From NCBI GenBank assembly GCA_018340805.1, contig JACMZG010000008.1:56146708-56210707 (forward strand): a DNA stretch of 64,000 bases, given 5' to 3'. Below the pieces are notes generated by a model. The model was not told the origin of the DNA and did not search any database. It worked only from the letters and a program-made list of their open reading frames with translations. A program made the translations under genes and the position numbers. Below are positions 1 through 11,740 of this stretch, in pieces. This DNA is from Microvelia longipes. Lineage: Eukaryota; Arthropoda; Insecta; Hemiptera; Veliidae. The stretch's first letter is position 1. Each line of letters begins with the position of its first letter.

Positions 1-200
1 AAATGTAAGTACTTGCTATACTTATTTGTTATGATATAACTTCATATTTAAAACGTAAGTACTTGCTATACTTATTTGTTATAATATAACTTTTTATTTA
101 AAATCTAAATACTTGCTATACTTATTTGTTATATTATAACTTCTTATTTAAAAGGTAAATACTTGCTATTTTCATTTGTTATAATATAACTTCTTCTTTA
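1..200. repeat. Tandem repeat, 50-bp unit, four copies
   Basis: Four consecutive units start at 1, 51, 101 and 151. Each carries a shared core ACTTGCTATACTTATTTGTT (ACTTGCTATTTTCATTTGTT in the last), then an AT-rich stretch ending in TATTTA or a variant. Copies differ at a few positions. The array probably continues left of the window. Confidence 0.9.
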
Positions 201-1287
201 AGTAATATCTTAAATAAGGTAAGAAGCAACATTAAAAAATAAAAAGTAAAGATTATAAGTTAAATAGACTGGTTTGAATCATTTGGCTAAGTAAAAGAGA
301 CGTTAGCTTTGTGTCGCGTGAAAATACACTAAAATGTTTTAGAAAAGTGTAAAGAAAAGGCAAGAAAATCACCAAAGAAAATTTGCAAGAGTTAAGTGTT
401 GAATGAGAAGGCTAAGGAAAGGGGATTTGCCTCAGATAGGCAACGAAGGGCCCCACGAGGATTCTCAACTCAAGAAATTTACATATTTAGTGACTCTCTC
501 AAGAGAGAGACAGAGAATTGAACAATATTTACCTCACTCTTTTTTTAACAACGGAGACACAAAGGTAATAAGAAGAAGATGAGGTTCGTAGCATACAGAA
601 TAGAATACTTTGAGACATTCCTCCTATTCCCACATATATCACCAAAAAGGTATGAAAATGAAGCTATATATTTAAAATGATTGTACAGACGAAAGTATAC
701 GTCAGAAATATTGCTTTTTACAGACATAAAAGAAGGGATGTAAAAGAATTTTAATAATCTTAGCTTTTAACCAAGTATTGAATTTTGAACCAAGTATTTT
801 TTTAGTATTGAAATTTGAGAAATATCTCTTATATTGTACGTGTTTAAAATTTACATTTAACAAATAGGAAAATTCACGAAGTATTGAGCCTATCCTAACT
901 TGAAATATATAGAATTTGTTTCAGCAATAGAATATAAAATCGCAACTTTAGAGCCAAAAAACATAGCTGAAACCAATTTTTGCATTACAAGGGTTTAACA
1001 AGTATTTCAATTTCACCTACACAGTATTAAAAAAATCGTTTACGTCTTAGGAGATGAAATATTTTTTTACATCCTAAGGAAATACAGTAAACACTTAAAT
1101 ACTTAGTTTTTTAAAACATTTATAAAAACTACCGTTTCTAATGCAGTAATCAAGCTAAACCAAGTCAGCTGATGAGCAATAGCAAAAATAAAAAGAAGCC
1201 ACTCAAGGAACAGCTACACACAGCTAAATCGAGAAAAAAGTTTACCAGTGGGCTATTACGAAATATTTCGTCGCTGTAACAGGAGAG
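201..1287. other. No gene seen; AT-rich unique sequence
   Basis: Only short open frames. Nothing resembles a conserved protein or structural RNA. Confidence 0.5.
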
Positions 1288-1345
1288 CTACCATGTGGCC
1301 GCATAGCGCGCTCAAAGCGGTCACAACCAACCTTATGGCCACAAC
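1288..1345 (+). repeat. Dispersed family C fragment
   Basis: Contains CATGTGGCCGC followed by a CAAAGCGGTCAC segment, like the GC-rich end of the fragments near 11.7, 24.3, 33.4 and 47.2 kb (consensus CATGTGGCCACGAAGCGGCC). Class unknown. Confidence 0.4.
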
Positions 1346-1924
1346 TGTCCTTTTATATTTTACATAAATCCGAAACATTCTAAATATTAAAGGTTGTGAA
1401 TTAAGAAAGTCTTCAGAACTCTTAACTCATTACAAGCTTACTAACGGAAATAAATTCATGTTTTCACCAATATCAAGTCAACTAGAAACTTAGGTAACAT
1501 TTCAAACAAAATTAAAAGAATTCCTATTAAACCGCGAATAAATGTCTTTTTTATTTTAACAAGAAATAAGGATACAAGACCTTTTATAGTAAGTCTGAGA
1601 AAAACAGCATTTGGGAGAAAAGGCTAACAGTTCTGACTAAGTACTTAAATGGAAAAAGGTGAGATACTTCCAAGGAAAAAACAAGGAGGAAAAAACAGGA
1701 CAGTACCTGTCCAGCGTATTACTTTGAAATAATATTACGCCACGACCGAACCTCAGGTTAAAAAACAACAATACAACTTGCCAATTTCGGAGTTTATTCT
1801 TTAAATTAATACGAAACTAAACTAATACATTATTTAACAGTTTCGTCTCAAAGAGAGTAAACAGTTCTTGGTACAAAAAAATATAAATCGGAATGTTCGA
1901 ATTAAAGCCTGATACGTGATTATA

Positions 1925-2095
1925 TGTGAACCTAGAGAGTCTTACTTATATTCTTATAATTAATGACTCTATAGAATCCTACCTATAGCCTAAAAATATG
2001 AGAACCTTTAGAACCCTACTAGCCTAATTATATGTGAACCTTTAGATTCCTACCTATAGCCTAATAATATGTGAACCTTTAGAATCATCTTAAAG
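1925..2095. repeat. Short tandem repeat, about 37-bp unit
   Basis: Degenerate copies of TATGTGAACCTTTAGAATCC followed by a TACCTATAGCCTAATAA segment repeat roughly four times. Confidence 0.75.
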
Positions 2096-2369
2096 TATGA
2101 TGTAATATAATGTTATTCATTGCAAAATATTATAAAGAAAAAAACAATATACTGCATAAGTAATAGCGAAAAAACCTTTTGGCGGGGAAAAGCTTTGTGA
2201 GCTAGGCTGAGAACTAATATGTAGACAGGCCCCAACTCCCTAATTAACATAAGAGACACAGAGCGCCAAATTGTCCCTCTCTTATAAAGGAGATGCGGAG
2301 GCAATACGGGGAGAGGAGGGAAAAATTGAGGTGCATAAGCACCATAAAGCGGGCCTGTATAGGATTACA

Positions 2370-2460
2370 TACCAGGACCTCTTATTACCAAGGATCTTGA
2401 ATAAAGAGGGTGACGCACTAAGTCGATTTGCCATACAAAAAAGTGACCCCATCGAAAACC
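2370..2460 (+). repeat. Inverted-repeat arm / family G fragment
   Basis: The segment AAGGATCTTGAATAAAG and a following GTGACGCACTAA recur in inverted form near 2880-2915. A related segment (AAAGGGGATGACGCGATAA) occurs near 59985, so this is a dispersed repeat arm rather than a local hairpin only. Confidence 0.55.
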
Positions 2461-2762
2461 AATAAATGAGAGAATTCAACATGAAACAAACGTCAAAAAC
2501 CAACTTCACATGCTTGGTAGAAACTGCGCATACTTACAATTCTTATAAGAGCGCAGGTCTTAAATTCTAGAGGCAAACTCACCTCTCAATGGTTTCCCAT
2601 TTTTTATTGCTTGAGAAGGTTATAACAAAACATGCTTAAATTATCACTCACTGAAGTGGCAAAGTATAGTCCAAAATTTAAAATTAAATAAGCACAAATG
2701 ACTTAACAAGCACCACAAATGTAACAATCACGAGAAGCACAGAAGAAAGTTTAGAAGCAAAC

Positions 2763-2935
2763 TCGACAACCTTGCTACATAACCTGCGTTTGGCGCCTTT
2801 TTATCATTATAACCAAGGGGAAGGTAAGTTTGCTCCTATTTCTCTATCTCATACAACTTTCATGGGGTCAGAAATGTTCCTTAATGCGTCATCCCCTTTA
2901 TTCAAGATCCTTGCTTATTACTCACATACGTCTCT
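2763..2935 (-). repeat. Family G copy, opposite orientation
   Basis: Read on the minus strand it runs from AAGGATCTTGAATAAAG through GAGCAAACTTACCTTCCCC to GCGCCAAACGCAGGTTATGT. The same order of blocks is seen on the plus strand at 59980-60100. With 2370-2460 it forms an inverted pair. Confidence 0.55.
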
Positions 2936-3636
2936 AAGTAAAACAATAAACAATCATCAAACAAACGTCAATGGATAGTTTCTGGTTTCACTAAACCTCT
3001 CCATTTTTCTATCTACTAGTTTTAATCGTATAAAAACGCATAAAACAATAGAAAGCTGTAGTAAATTCATTAAGTTAGCAGCACTGGCTGGTGATAAGGG
3101 TTTGATATGGGCTTCATTTTCCCAACAATGACGTAACTCTATATGGAATCTGACGAAAAGTTGATTAATTTAAATTTGTTCAATATTTAAGGCAACATTT
3201 TATGATTTTTAGGTAAATTTTATGTCCTTATATACATTTTCAAAGAAATAAACCCTTAAATATAATTTTCCATTGATAAAACTTAGTTTATATGAAAAAT
3301 CCCATTCTTACAGAATAGGATGATTGAGAAATTTTTAGTGGCTGGAAGTCTAAAAAGTCTCCATGAAGCAGTCTATAGGTTGCCTGTGTTAAGCGGTCTA
3401 AAATTTTGCATCATGATGCAAAATTTAATTTATTAGACAAAAATGTTGTCTAAAAATGTTTTTCGAGGATTGTTAATATAAAATTACGCTTATGGCCACC
3501 TGAAATAAAGCAGACCGCAAAGCAAAGGTAAGCAATTCAATATTTGGTTATTACGACCTCACCGCCCACTAGTGGCCCACCCCTTCGGAGCCACCAAAAT
3601 GTGCCTCCGAAGTGCAAAAAAAGCTCCAAACGAGTG

Positions 3637-3686
3637 AGCTCGTTAATCGTGTTCTGTATTGGTATACAGAACACGATTAACGAGCT
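3637..3686. repeat. Perfect 23-bp hairpin
   Basis: Arms start AGCTCGTTAATCGTG and end CACGATTAACGAGCT around a 4-base loop TGGT. Part of the right arm (CAGAACACGATTAA) is repeated again just downstream at 3691-3704. Confidence 0.9.
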
Positions 3687-3702
3687 ATATCAGAACACGA
3701 TT

Positions 3703-3742
3703 AAAGACTTGGTTTCAACCCTGCCAAACCAAGTCTTTCTAT
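3703..3742. repeat. Second hairpin, 13-bp arms
   Basis: AAAGACTTGGTTT and AAACCAAGTCTTT flank a spacer of about ten bases, immediately after the previous hairpin. Confidence 0.85.
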
Positions 3743-3960
3743 ACATTATAGATTATAAAAGAAAAAAAATATATTTTATTTTTGCCCATAATACCCAACA
3801 CCCAACCCTGATCTTATTTATCAAACTTTGTAAATATTTGATAATATCAACATAAAAGAATAAGTAAACAATCTACCTAACATTTTAACCAAAATCATTA
3901 GTTAAGACAAGAAGTTAACGTTGCTTGTCTTGAGAAACCTTAAGATGGTTTAATAACCAT

Positions 3961-4767
3961 CAAATAAACATAGTAACGCCAAAATCACCTGAACTATACT
4001 GAAGAAACGGAAAATGAAAATACTGTAGCTTGGAAAATTTCTGATTCATTTTGCTCTTAAAATTTGTGAAACAAGGGTAAAAATAATAAAAACCCAAACA
4101 CCAAAAAACACTAACTTAATAACTAACACAACACTAACGCCAAAAGTTAACGAAATAAAAAACAAATTAATAATGTCTTCATAATGCCGATAAAATACCA
4201 TAAGTTCAACTTAATTTAAATGAAGTTCACAAATGAATAATAATGGTTGAAACAAGAAAAGAATACAATTGAAATAATAATAATTATTTTTCAAACAAAA
4301 CTAATTTATCTTTAAAACTCATAATTCGAAATTAATGGCAAATTACAACGAAAATGCATAAAAGGAGCAAAAGGGCTCTTTAGACAAACACGCATTAAAC
4401 GCACAATATCAGAGCGGCAACTAACAGGATAAAACCGGTACAAACCTCCTATCAACTTGATATCCCCCACTCTATACTCAGTTATCTTGGGTTATTTTCT
4501 AGAAACGGAAATAATAATAACAACAAAGAATATGCTGTTTCTTCGATTTATGTTCGGACCCTTTACAACATCTCTTAATCCTTCTTTATCAACAAAGAAT
4601 CTTGTCAACAAATATTTGGTATTTTAAGTTGACGATATTAAATATTTATACATTTTTAAAAGATTCATTAGTTTTATTTGTTATTGATTTTAATTTAATA
4701 AGAAAAAAAGTAAAACCGTAAAATAGATTTTTTTTAAATTATCTATAAAACATACATTTAATTTATT
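3961..4767. other. No gene seen; AT-rich unique sequence
   Basis: Nothing recognisable on either strand. Confidence 0.5.
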
Positions 4768-4948
4768 ACTTTTTCTCATTTATATTGTAAGTATATAGGA
4801 AAGGTATTGTGTTGCAAAAAAAGACTTCCTGAGTGGTTTTTACAATATTTTCTATTTGTGTGATTGTGTTTTTGTGTGTGTGTGTGTGTTATCATCGTAG
4901 CTCTAAGTGTATTTATGATAGAGAGTTAAAACTTTGTACAAAAATTAG

Positions 4949-5296
4949 ATCATTAGTTGTTTTGACAGAGATTTTGTGGTATATGTTAAACATGGTTAAT
5001 ATTTAATACACTTGAGTTTAAAAAAATATATATTTAATTGTCAAACCACAATACATAAAAAAAAAGAAAAAACTGACCGGTTTCGACTATTAGTTAGTCA
5101 TCTTCAGAGTACTTTTTATAAAACTAACTCTGAAGATTAGTTTAAGAGTTATTTTTAAGAGTTAGTTTTATAAAAAGTACTCTGAAGATGACTAACTAAT
5201 AGTCGAAACCGGTCAGTTTTTTCTTTTTTTTTATGTATTGTGGTTTGACAATTAAATATATATTTTTTTAAACTCAAGTGTATTAAATATTAACCA
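4949..5296. mobile_element. Palindromic Penelope-like insertion P1
   Basis: Inserted into family A. Exact 12-bp direct repeats TACAAAAATTAG flank it at 4937-4948 and 5297-5308, and the host repeat continues in register afterwards. Bases 4993-5296 are a near-perfect inverted repeat around an offset centre near 5140. Each arm carries CTGAAGATGACTAACTAA followed by TAGTCGAAACCGGTCAG, resembling the CUGANGA...GAAA core at Penelope-like element termini. No reverse transcriptase is present. Confidence 0.6.
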
Positions 5297-5308
5297 TACA
5301 AAAATTAG
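5297..5308 (+). repeat. Target-site duplication of P1 (right copy)
   Basis: TACAAAAATTAG, identical to 4937-4948. Length is typical of target-primed retrotransposition rather than of a cut-and-paste element. Confidence 0.7.
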
Positions 5309-5505
5309 TCTAAAGCTGTAGTTATGCTATTTCGAAAATAATTTTTTTATGACGTGCACTAGTCGGTGTGCATTTTTATGATATGTAAAAAAATCAGAAA
5401 ACTGTCCAATTGAGTTAATATTTGATGCGAGTGTATACCTTTACGTAGTAAATAAATACACTTCGTTTCGTTTCAATACCACAAGTATAACTATGATTTT
5501 TGTTG

Positions 5506-5568
5506 GATCAACAAAGTTTATCAGCATCGAGGGTGGTCAGGGCCTGCATAGGTGACCGCTGGGAATTA
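5506..5568 (+). other. 5S rRNA-like block in family A
   Basis: GATCA, AAGTTTATCAGCATCGAG, GGTCAG and GGTGACCGCTGGGAA occur in the order and spacing of the 5S rRNA internal control region (A box to C box). Comparison is with 5S sequence as I remember it. Confidence 0.6.
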
Positions 5569-6052
5569 AACGGATGTATTTTTTATCCGAGGCCAAGCAA
5601 AGAGATTCCGAATATAGGTTGCAATATTCATTAAACGACTTGTATATTCTGAGGACGAGCGAAGCGAGGCTAGAGTAGGGAGGATAATCTTTGAGATTCT
5701 GATGTGATAAGGAAATGTTTCAAGGTACCCCGTACCGCATTTTTCATTTTTTTTTTTTTTTGCAAAATCCAGTTTTTTTATGGGACACCAGAACTAGAAG
5801 TTAATTACATCGCCTTAAAGATGTTCCCTCTCCTGATTTCAATAAATTATGTTTATGGTTCAAAATCTAAGAGAAGGGATAGTTTCGGGAGGGAAGAGGG
5901 ATTTACTCTTTAAAAAATAAAAGTTAAAGCCTTCAATATTTTTAACTAGTTCTTTATGTTTTACGCGTTATAAGTTATGCGCGAAGCCGTAATATTTTTA
6001 AATAATTTTCCTATAAAATGAAAGTTATGACGGTTTACCTCATAAGAATAAT

Positions 6053-6570
6053 AATTCTGTCGCGGTGGTCCGCATGTCGGGCGAATTTCATTTAGAATGC
6101 GTGTTTCCGTGCTAAACAACCCATTTCTTGCTTATGCAAGAACCATGCCCATTGCGTGGTTCCGGTTCATGCTTTAGAACCAAAGCAGTTACTCAATTGT
6201 CAAGCACTGCTCGTAACTCATTTTGTCTGTATTTTCCAAAGGAAATGCGCTAAAACCTTTAAAGATAACTGACTAAGCTTAAAGATAAGTAACTAAGCTT
6301 TAAACTAGTGCAAATAATAGTGCGTACTTCTAATTTTAGAGGCATAGTTTTGTACAACAACTGGATAATCATGCGCATTTCCTTTGGAAAATACAGACAA
6401 AATGAGTTACGAGCAGTGCTTGACAATTGAGTAACTGCTTAGGTTCTAAAGCATGAACCGGAACCACGCAATGGGCATGGTTCTTGCATAAGCAAGAAAT
6501 GGGTTGTTTAGCACGGAAACACGCATTCTAAATGAAATTCGCCCGACATGCGGACCACCGCGCCAGAATT
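6053..6570. mobile_element. Family F foldback element F1
   Basis: Arms of about 190 bp, each carrying GCGCGGTGGTCCGCATGTCG (left copy has GTCGCGG) at the outer end, then segments ending in CCAAAGGAAATGCGC at the inner end, around a ~120-bp centre. The outer edge abuts CATAAGAATAATAATTCT. A diverged stand-alone copy lies at 42605-42955, showing this is a real repeat family. Confidence 0.75.
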
Positions 6571-6882
6571 ATTATTCTTATGAGGTAAACCGTCATAACT
6601 TTCATTTTATAGGAAAATTATTTAAAAATATTACGGCTTCGCGCATAACTTATAACGCGTAAAACATAAAGAACTAGTTAAAAATATTGAAGGCTTTAAC
6701 TTTTATTTTTTAAAGAGTAAATCCCTCTTCCCTCCCGAAACTATCCCTTCTCTTAGATTTTGAACCATAAACATAATTTATTGAAATCAGGAGAGGGAAC
6801 ATCTTTAAGGCGATGTAATTAACTTCTAGTTCTGGTGTCCCATAAAAAAACTGGATTTTGCAAAAAAAAAAAAAAATGAAAA

Positions 6883-7326
6883 ATGCGGTACGGGGTACCT
6901 TGAAACATTTCCTTATCACATCAGAATCTCAAAGATTATCCTCCCTACTCTAGCCTCGCTTCGCTCGTCCTCAGAATATACAAGTCGTTTAATGAATATT
7001 GCAACCTATATTCGGAATCTCTTTGCTTGGCCTCGGATAAAAAATACATCCGTTTAATTCCCAGCGGTCACCTATGCAGGCCCTGACCACCCTCGATGCT
7101 GATAAACTTTGTTGATCCAACAAAAATCATAGTTATACTTGTGGTATTGAAACGAAACGAAGTGTATTTATTTACTACGTAAAGGTATACACTCGCATCA
7201 AATATTAACTCAATTGGACAGTTTTCTGATTTTTTTACATATCATAAAAATGCACACCGACTAGTGCACGTCATAAAAAAATTATTTTCGAAATAGCATA
7301 ACTACAGCTTTAGACTAATTTTTGTA
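6883..7326 (-). mobile_element. Family A copy, mirrored (inside the giant palindrome)
   Basis: Reverse complement of 5297-5740, with the 5S-like block near 7040-7110. Part of the amplified unit rather than an independent insertion. Confidence 0.8.
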
Positions 7327-7630
7327 TGGTTAATATTTAATACACTTGAGTTTAAAAAAATATATATTTAATTGTCAAACCACAATACATAAAAAAAAAG
7401 AAAAAACTGACCGGTTTCGACTATTAGTTAGTCATCTTCAGAGTACTTTTTATAAAACTAACTCTTAAAAATAACTCTTAAACTAATCTTCAGAGTTAGT
7501 TTTATAAAAAGTACTCTGAAGATGACTAACTAATAGTCGAAACCGGTCAGTTTTTTCTTTTTTTTTATGTATTGTGGTTTGACAATTAAATATATATTTT
7601 TTTAAACTCAAGTGTATTAAATATTAACCA
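7327..7630. repeat. Palindrome P2 (inverted copy of P1)
   Basis: The 304 bases are the reverse complement of 4993-5296, including the asymmetric hinge, which identifies orientation. It is bounded by CTAATTTTTGTA on the left and TACAAAAATTAG on the right, i.e. by inverted copies of the P1 target duplication. Confidence 0.85.
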
Positions 7631-8080
7631 TACAAAAATTAGTCTAAAGCTGTAGTTATGCTATTTCGAAAATAATTTTTTTATGACGTGCACTAGTCGG
7701 TGTGCATTTTTATGATATGTAAAAAAATCAGAAAACTGTCCAATTGAGTTAATATTTGATGCGAGTGTATACCTTTACGTAGTAAATAAATACACTTCGT
7801 TTCGTTTCAATACCACAAGTTATAACTATGATTTTTGTTGGATCAACAAAGTTTATCAGCATCGAGGGTGGTCAGGGCCTGCATAGGTGACCGCTGGGAA
7901 TTAAACGGATGTATTTTTTATCCGAGGCCAAGCAAAGAGATTCCGAATATAGGTTGCAATATTCATTAAACGACTTGTATATTCTGAGGACGAGCGAAGC
8001 GAGGCTAGAGTAGGGAGGATAATCTTTGAGATTCTGATGTGATAAGGAAATGTTTCAAGGTACCCCGTACCGCATTTTTC
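7631..8080 (+). mobile_element. Family A copy, third of the palindromic complex
   Basis: Matches 5297-5740 almost exactly, with one extra T (CAAGTTATAACTATG). The 5S-like block is near 7847-7908. Confidence 0.8.
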
Positions 8081-8385
8081 ATTTTTTTTTTTTTTTGCAA
8101 AATCCAGTTTTTTTATGGGACACCAGAACTAGAAGTTAATTACATCGCCTTAAAGATGTTCCCTCTCCTGATTTCAATAAATTATGTTTATGGTTCAAAA
8201 TCTAAGAGAAGGGATAGTTTCGGGAGGGAAGAGGGATTTACTCTTTAAAAAATAAAAGTTAAAGCCTTCAATATTTTTAACTAGTTCTTTATGTTTTACG
8301 CGTTATAAGTTATGCGCGAAGCCGTAATATTTTTAAATAATTTTCCTATAAAATGAAAGTTATGACGGTTTACCTCATAAGAATA

Positions 8386-8900
8386 ATAATTCTGTCGCGG
8401 TGGTCCGCATGTCGGGCGAATTTCATTTAGAATGCGTGTTTCCGTGCTAAACAACCCATTTCTTGCTTATGCAAGAACCATGCCCATTGCGTGGTTCCGG
8501 TTCATGCTTTAGAACCAAAGCAGTTACTCAATTGTCAAGCACTGCTCGTAACTCATTTTGTCTGTATTTTCCAAAGGAAATGCGCATGATTATCCAGTTG
8601 TTGTACAAAACTATGCCTCTAAAATTAGAAGTACGCACTATTATTTGCACTAGTTTAAAGCTTAGTTACTTATCTTTAAGCTTTGACAGTTATCTTTAAA
8701 GGTTTTAGCGCATTTCCTTTGGAAAATACAGACAAAATGAGTTACGAGCAGTGCTTGACAATTGAGTAACTGCTTAGGTTCTAAAGCATGAACCGGAACC
8801 ACGCAATGGGCATGGTTCTTGCATAAGCAAGAAATAGGTTTTGCACGGAAACACGCATTCTAAATGAAATTCGCCCGACAGCGGACCACCGCGCCGGAAT
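8386..8900. mobile_element. Family F foldback element F2
   Basis: Inverted copy of F1 (the centre is reverse-complemented), lying at the right end of the complex. The right arm shows small losses (CCGACAGCGG for CCGACATGCGG), so it has begun to diverge. Confidence 0.75.
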
Positions 8901-9044
8901 TATTTATTTACTAGTTGTAAACTTATATAATGTAAAAAGCACGGAAACACGCATCCAAAGGAAATTCGCCCGACATGCGGACCACCGCGCCAGAATTATT
9001 TTTAGTTGTGAACTTATATTAGGTAAAAAAACGATAAAAAATTA

Positions 9045-10022
<978 letters not shown>

Positions 10023-10701
10023 TAACAAATAATATGATATTATAAGATATTGCTAATGAAAGATTTATGTAGTGAAAATGTATTGAGGTATCCCGTACCC
10101 GATATATGTATTACAATGTATTGATCTGAAAGTTTACTTTTAAAATATGCTATTCGAATTGTCTCTATCTCAGAAGATTTCCCCGAGGTTTTGAGGCTTG
10201 GAAAATTGTTAAATACAAGAACCTGCTAAATTTATACCAAGAACATCCACGTACACAACATACAACTATGTTAATTATTCAGTTTGCAAAATGCTTCCGG
10301 CAAGGAAGAGCCTAGACTGCCTAAAGGTTGAAACAACATCGAAACGCCGAAAGCAATCCTTTCTCATTACTTATTAACACATAAAAGAGACATGTGTCTT
10401 TTCAAAATCAAAACAAAGAATAAACACAAATTAACTTAATATGGGGTTCAAAAAACCAATATATTTTTACATAATATTGATTACCAAAGGCAACAGAGAA
10501 AAACACTTTAAAGTGCTTATTACTTTAAAGATAAATACAGGTTCATATTTATAAAGATGAACAATCTGCAAGATATAACTAACTGGATTATTTATATATT
10601 AGTAAGATTGCTTTATACTAAAGAACAGTTAATAACATAAGAACATCAATAAAAATTGTGTGGTCCTGCAGGCCATTCACAACAAAACAGAGGCAAAAAA
10701 C

Positions 10702-10703
<2 letters not shown>
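10023..10703. other. No gene seen; fragment of a family A 3' end near 10077
   Basis: ATTGAGGTATCCCGTACCCG at 10082 resembles the family A terminus; the remainder is unique AT-rich DNA. Confidence 0.4.
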
Positions 10704-10744
<41 letters not shown>

Positions 10745-10780
10745 TAATATATATTATATATATTATATATATATATATAT
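10704..10780. repeat. (TA)n microsatellite
   Basis: TA dinucleotides with several ATAATATA phase breaks. Confidence 0.95.
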
Positions 10781-11164
10781 TTATTTTATTTTATTTATTT
10801 ATTAATTTAAATAAACTAGTCAAATAATAATAATAACAGGAGGTGAAAATGAGATTTTTAGGAGTTTAGGATATTCTTGATATATTATATTTTATAGCTC
10901 TTGTATAATGTAGTAGCTTACAAAATGTAAAATTATTTGAGATTCAAATTAAAACGTTTGAAATAGTAAAATAATATATTTTTCTAACAGAAAAAACGAG
11001 TTTACTCATAAATTGAAAACATAAACTTAAAAATAAAAATAAAAACCCTTTGATGTGGGAATAGATTTTTAACAAATATGAACACTACCACAAAACTAAA
11101 GAAAAACTTCACTTCACAATGCTATTAAAACTAAAACAAATATCCGAGAGAAATTATTTATATA

Positions 11165-11437
11165 TACATATCTACCCTTTAGTTATCAATAATATGTACA
11201 CATATCGTGCATACCTACTCTTTAATTATCAATAATATGTACGCATATCGTGCACATACCTACTCTTTAGTTATCAATAATAATATGTACACATATCGTG
11301 CATACCTACTCTTTAGTTATCAATAATATGTACACATATCGTGCATCCTACTCTTTAGTTATCAATCATAAATACGCATATTGTGCATACCTACTTTTTA
11401 GTTATCGATAATATGTACGCATATCGTGTATACCTTC
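11165..11437. repeat. Tandem repeat, 43-bp unit, about six copies
   Basis: Units contain CTACTCTTTAGTTATCAATA then ATGTACACATATCGTGCATAC. Copies vary in a few bases and in short indels. No function seen. Confidence 0.92.
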
Positions 11438-11551
11438 TTTATGACGGATATATTGAACTGAATGACTGAGGATAAACATAATTTTGGATAATACACACAA
11501 AATTTCTATTTCTATATATTTAGAATAGATATATACAATATATCTATTGTA

Positions 11552-11576
11552 CGGGCCCCAGAGTCCGTGGGGCCCG
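11552..11576. repeat. GC-rich hairpin
   Basis: CGGGCCCCA and TGGGGCCCG flank seven bases, a strong GC stem in very AT-rich surroundings. Confidence 0.8.
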
Positions 11577-11639
11577 CGGCCCAAAAGAAATCACTGCGTG
11601 ATGAGGCGGCTCTTTCATTCAAAATTTTCTACACACAAA

Positions 11640-11705
11640 ACCAACGGGCCATGTGACAACAAATGATACCTTAAAACAACAATGTAGCCACGAAGCGGCC
11701 TTAAG
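11640..11705 (+). repeat. Dispersed family C fragment
   Basis: GGGCCATGTGACAACAAATG followed by TAGCCACGAAGCGGCCTTAA, matching the GC-rich end of the family C copies. Confidence 0.45.
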
Positions 11706-11740
11706 TGCCAAATGTCTAAGTCCCGTCGTTATAGATTATA

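Larger units (their letters stand above)
3544..3960. other. Low-complexity and hairpin-bearing intergenic stretch
   Basis: Contains two hairpins (separate entries). The open frame across them is not conserved-looking and is interrupted by the inverted repeats, so I do not call a gene. Confidence 0.5.
4768..5740 (+). mobile_element. Family A repeat copy A1 (5S-like block), split by an insertion
   Basis: Begins with the family 5' end (CTCATTTATATTGTAAGTAT...GGTATTGTGTT), has a GT-rich tract (about 4876-4889), then the conserved CGTAGCTCTAAGTGTATTTA and ACTTTGTACAAAAAT segments. It is interrupted by 4949-5296 and resumes at 5297. The 5S rRNA-like block is 5506-5568, followed by GGACGAGCGAAGCGAGGC and the terminal GGTACCCCGTACCGC. 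No protein is encoded. The superfamily is unknown to me. Confidence 0.7.
4993..7630. repeat. Giant inverted repeat 1 (arms 4993-6250 and 6373-7630)
   Basis: The right arm is the reverse complement of the left over about 1.25 kb, with only rare differences: one extra T, and TCTGTCGCGG against TCTGGCGCGG at the foldback ends. The spacer of about 120 bases (6251-6372) is unique to the centre. Palindrome P1 is mirrored as P2, including its asymmetric hinge. Confidence 0.9.
6053..8900. repeat. Giant inverted repeat 2, centred on P2 near 7478
   Basis: The segment 6053-7478 is mirrored at 7479-8900, so the right arm of inverted repeat 1 also serves as the left arm of this one. The result is one unit in +, -, + order. 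A 69-codon open frame starting MIRKCFKVPRTA is carried along in all three copies (5704, 6919 minus, 8039). It is identical each time and is not evidence of a gene. Confidence 0.9.

Noticed and set aside
1165..1195. CTGATGAGCAATAGCAAAAA as a hammerhead ribozyme
   Set aside because: The GAAA box is AAAA and no flanking helices I or III can be drawn.
5704..8248. 69-codon open frame repeated three times (5704+, 6919-, 8039+)
   Set aside because: It is carried passively by the inverted amplification, spans the family A tail and an A/T homopolymer, and has no domain. Identity among copies reflects DNA identity, not selection on protein.
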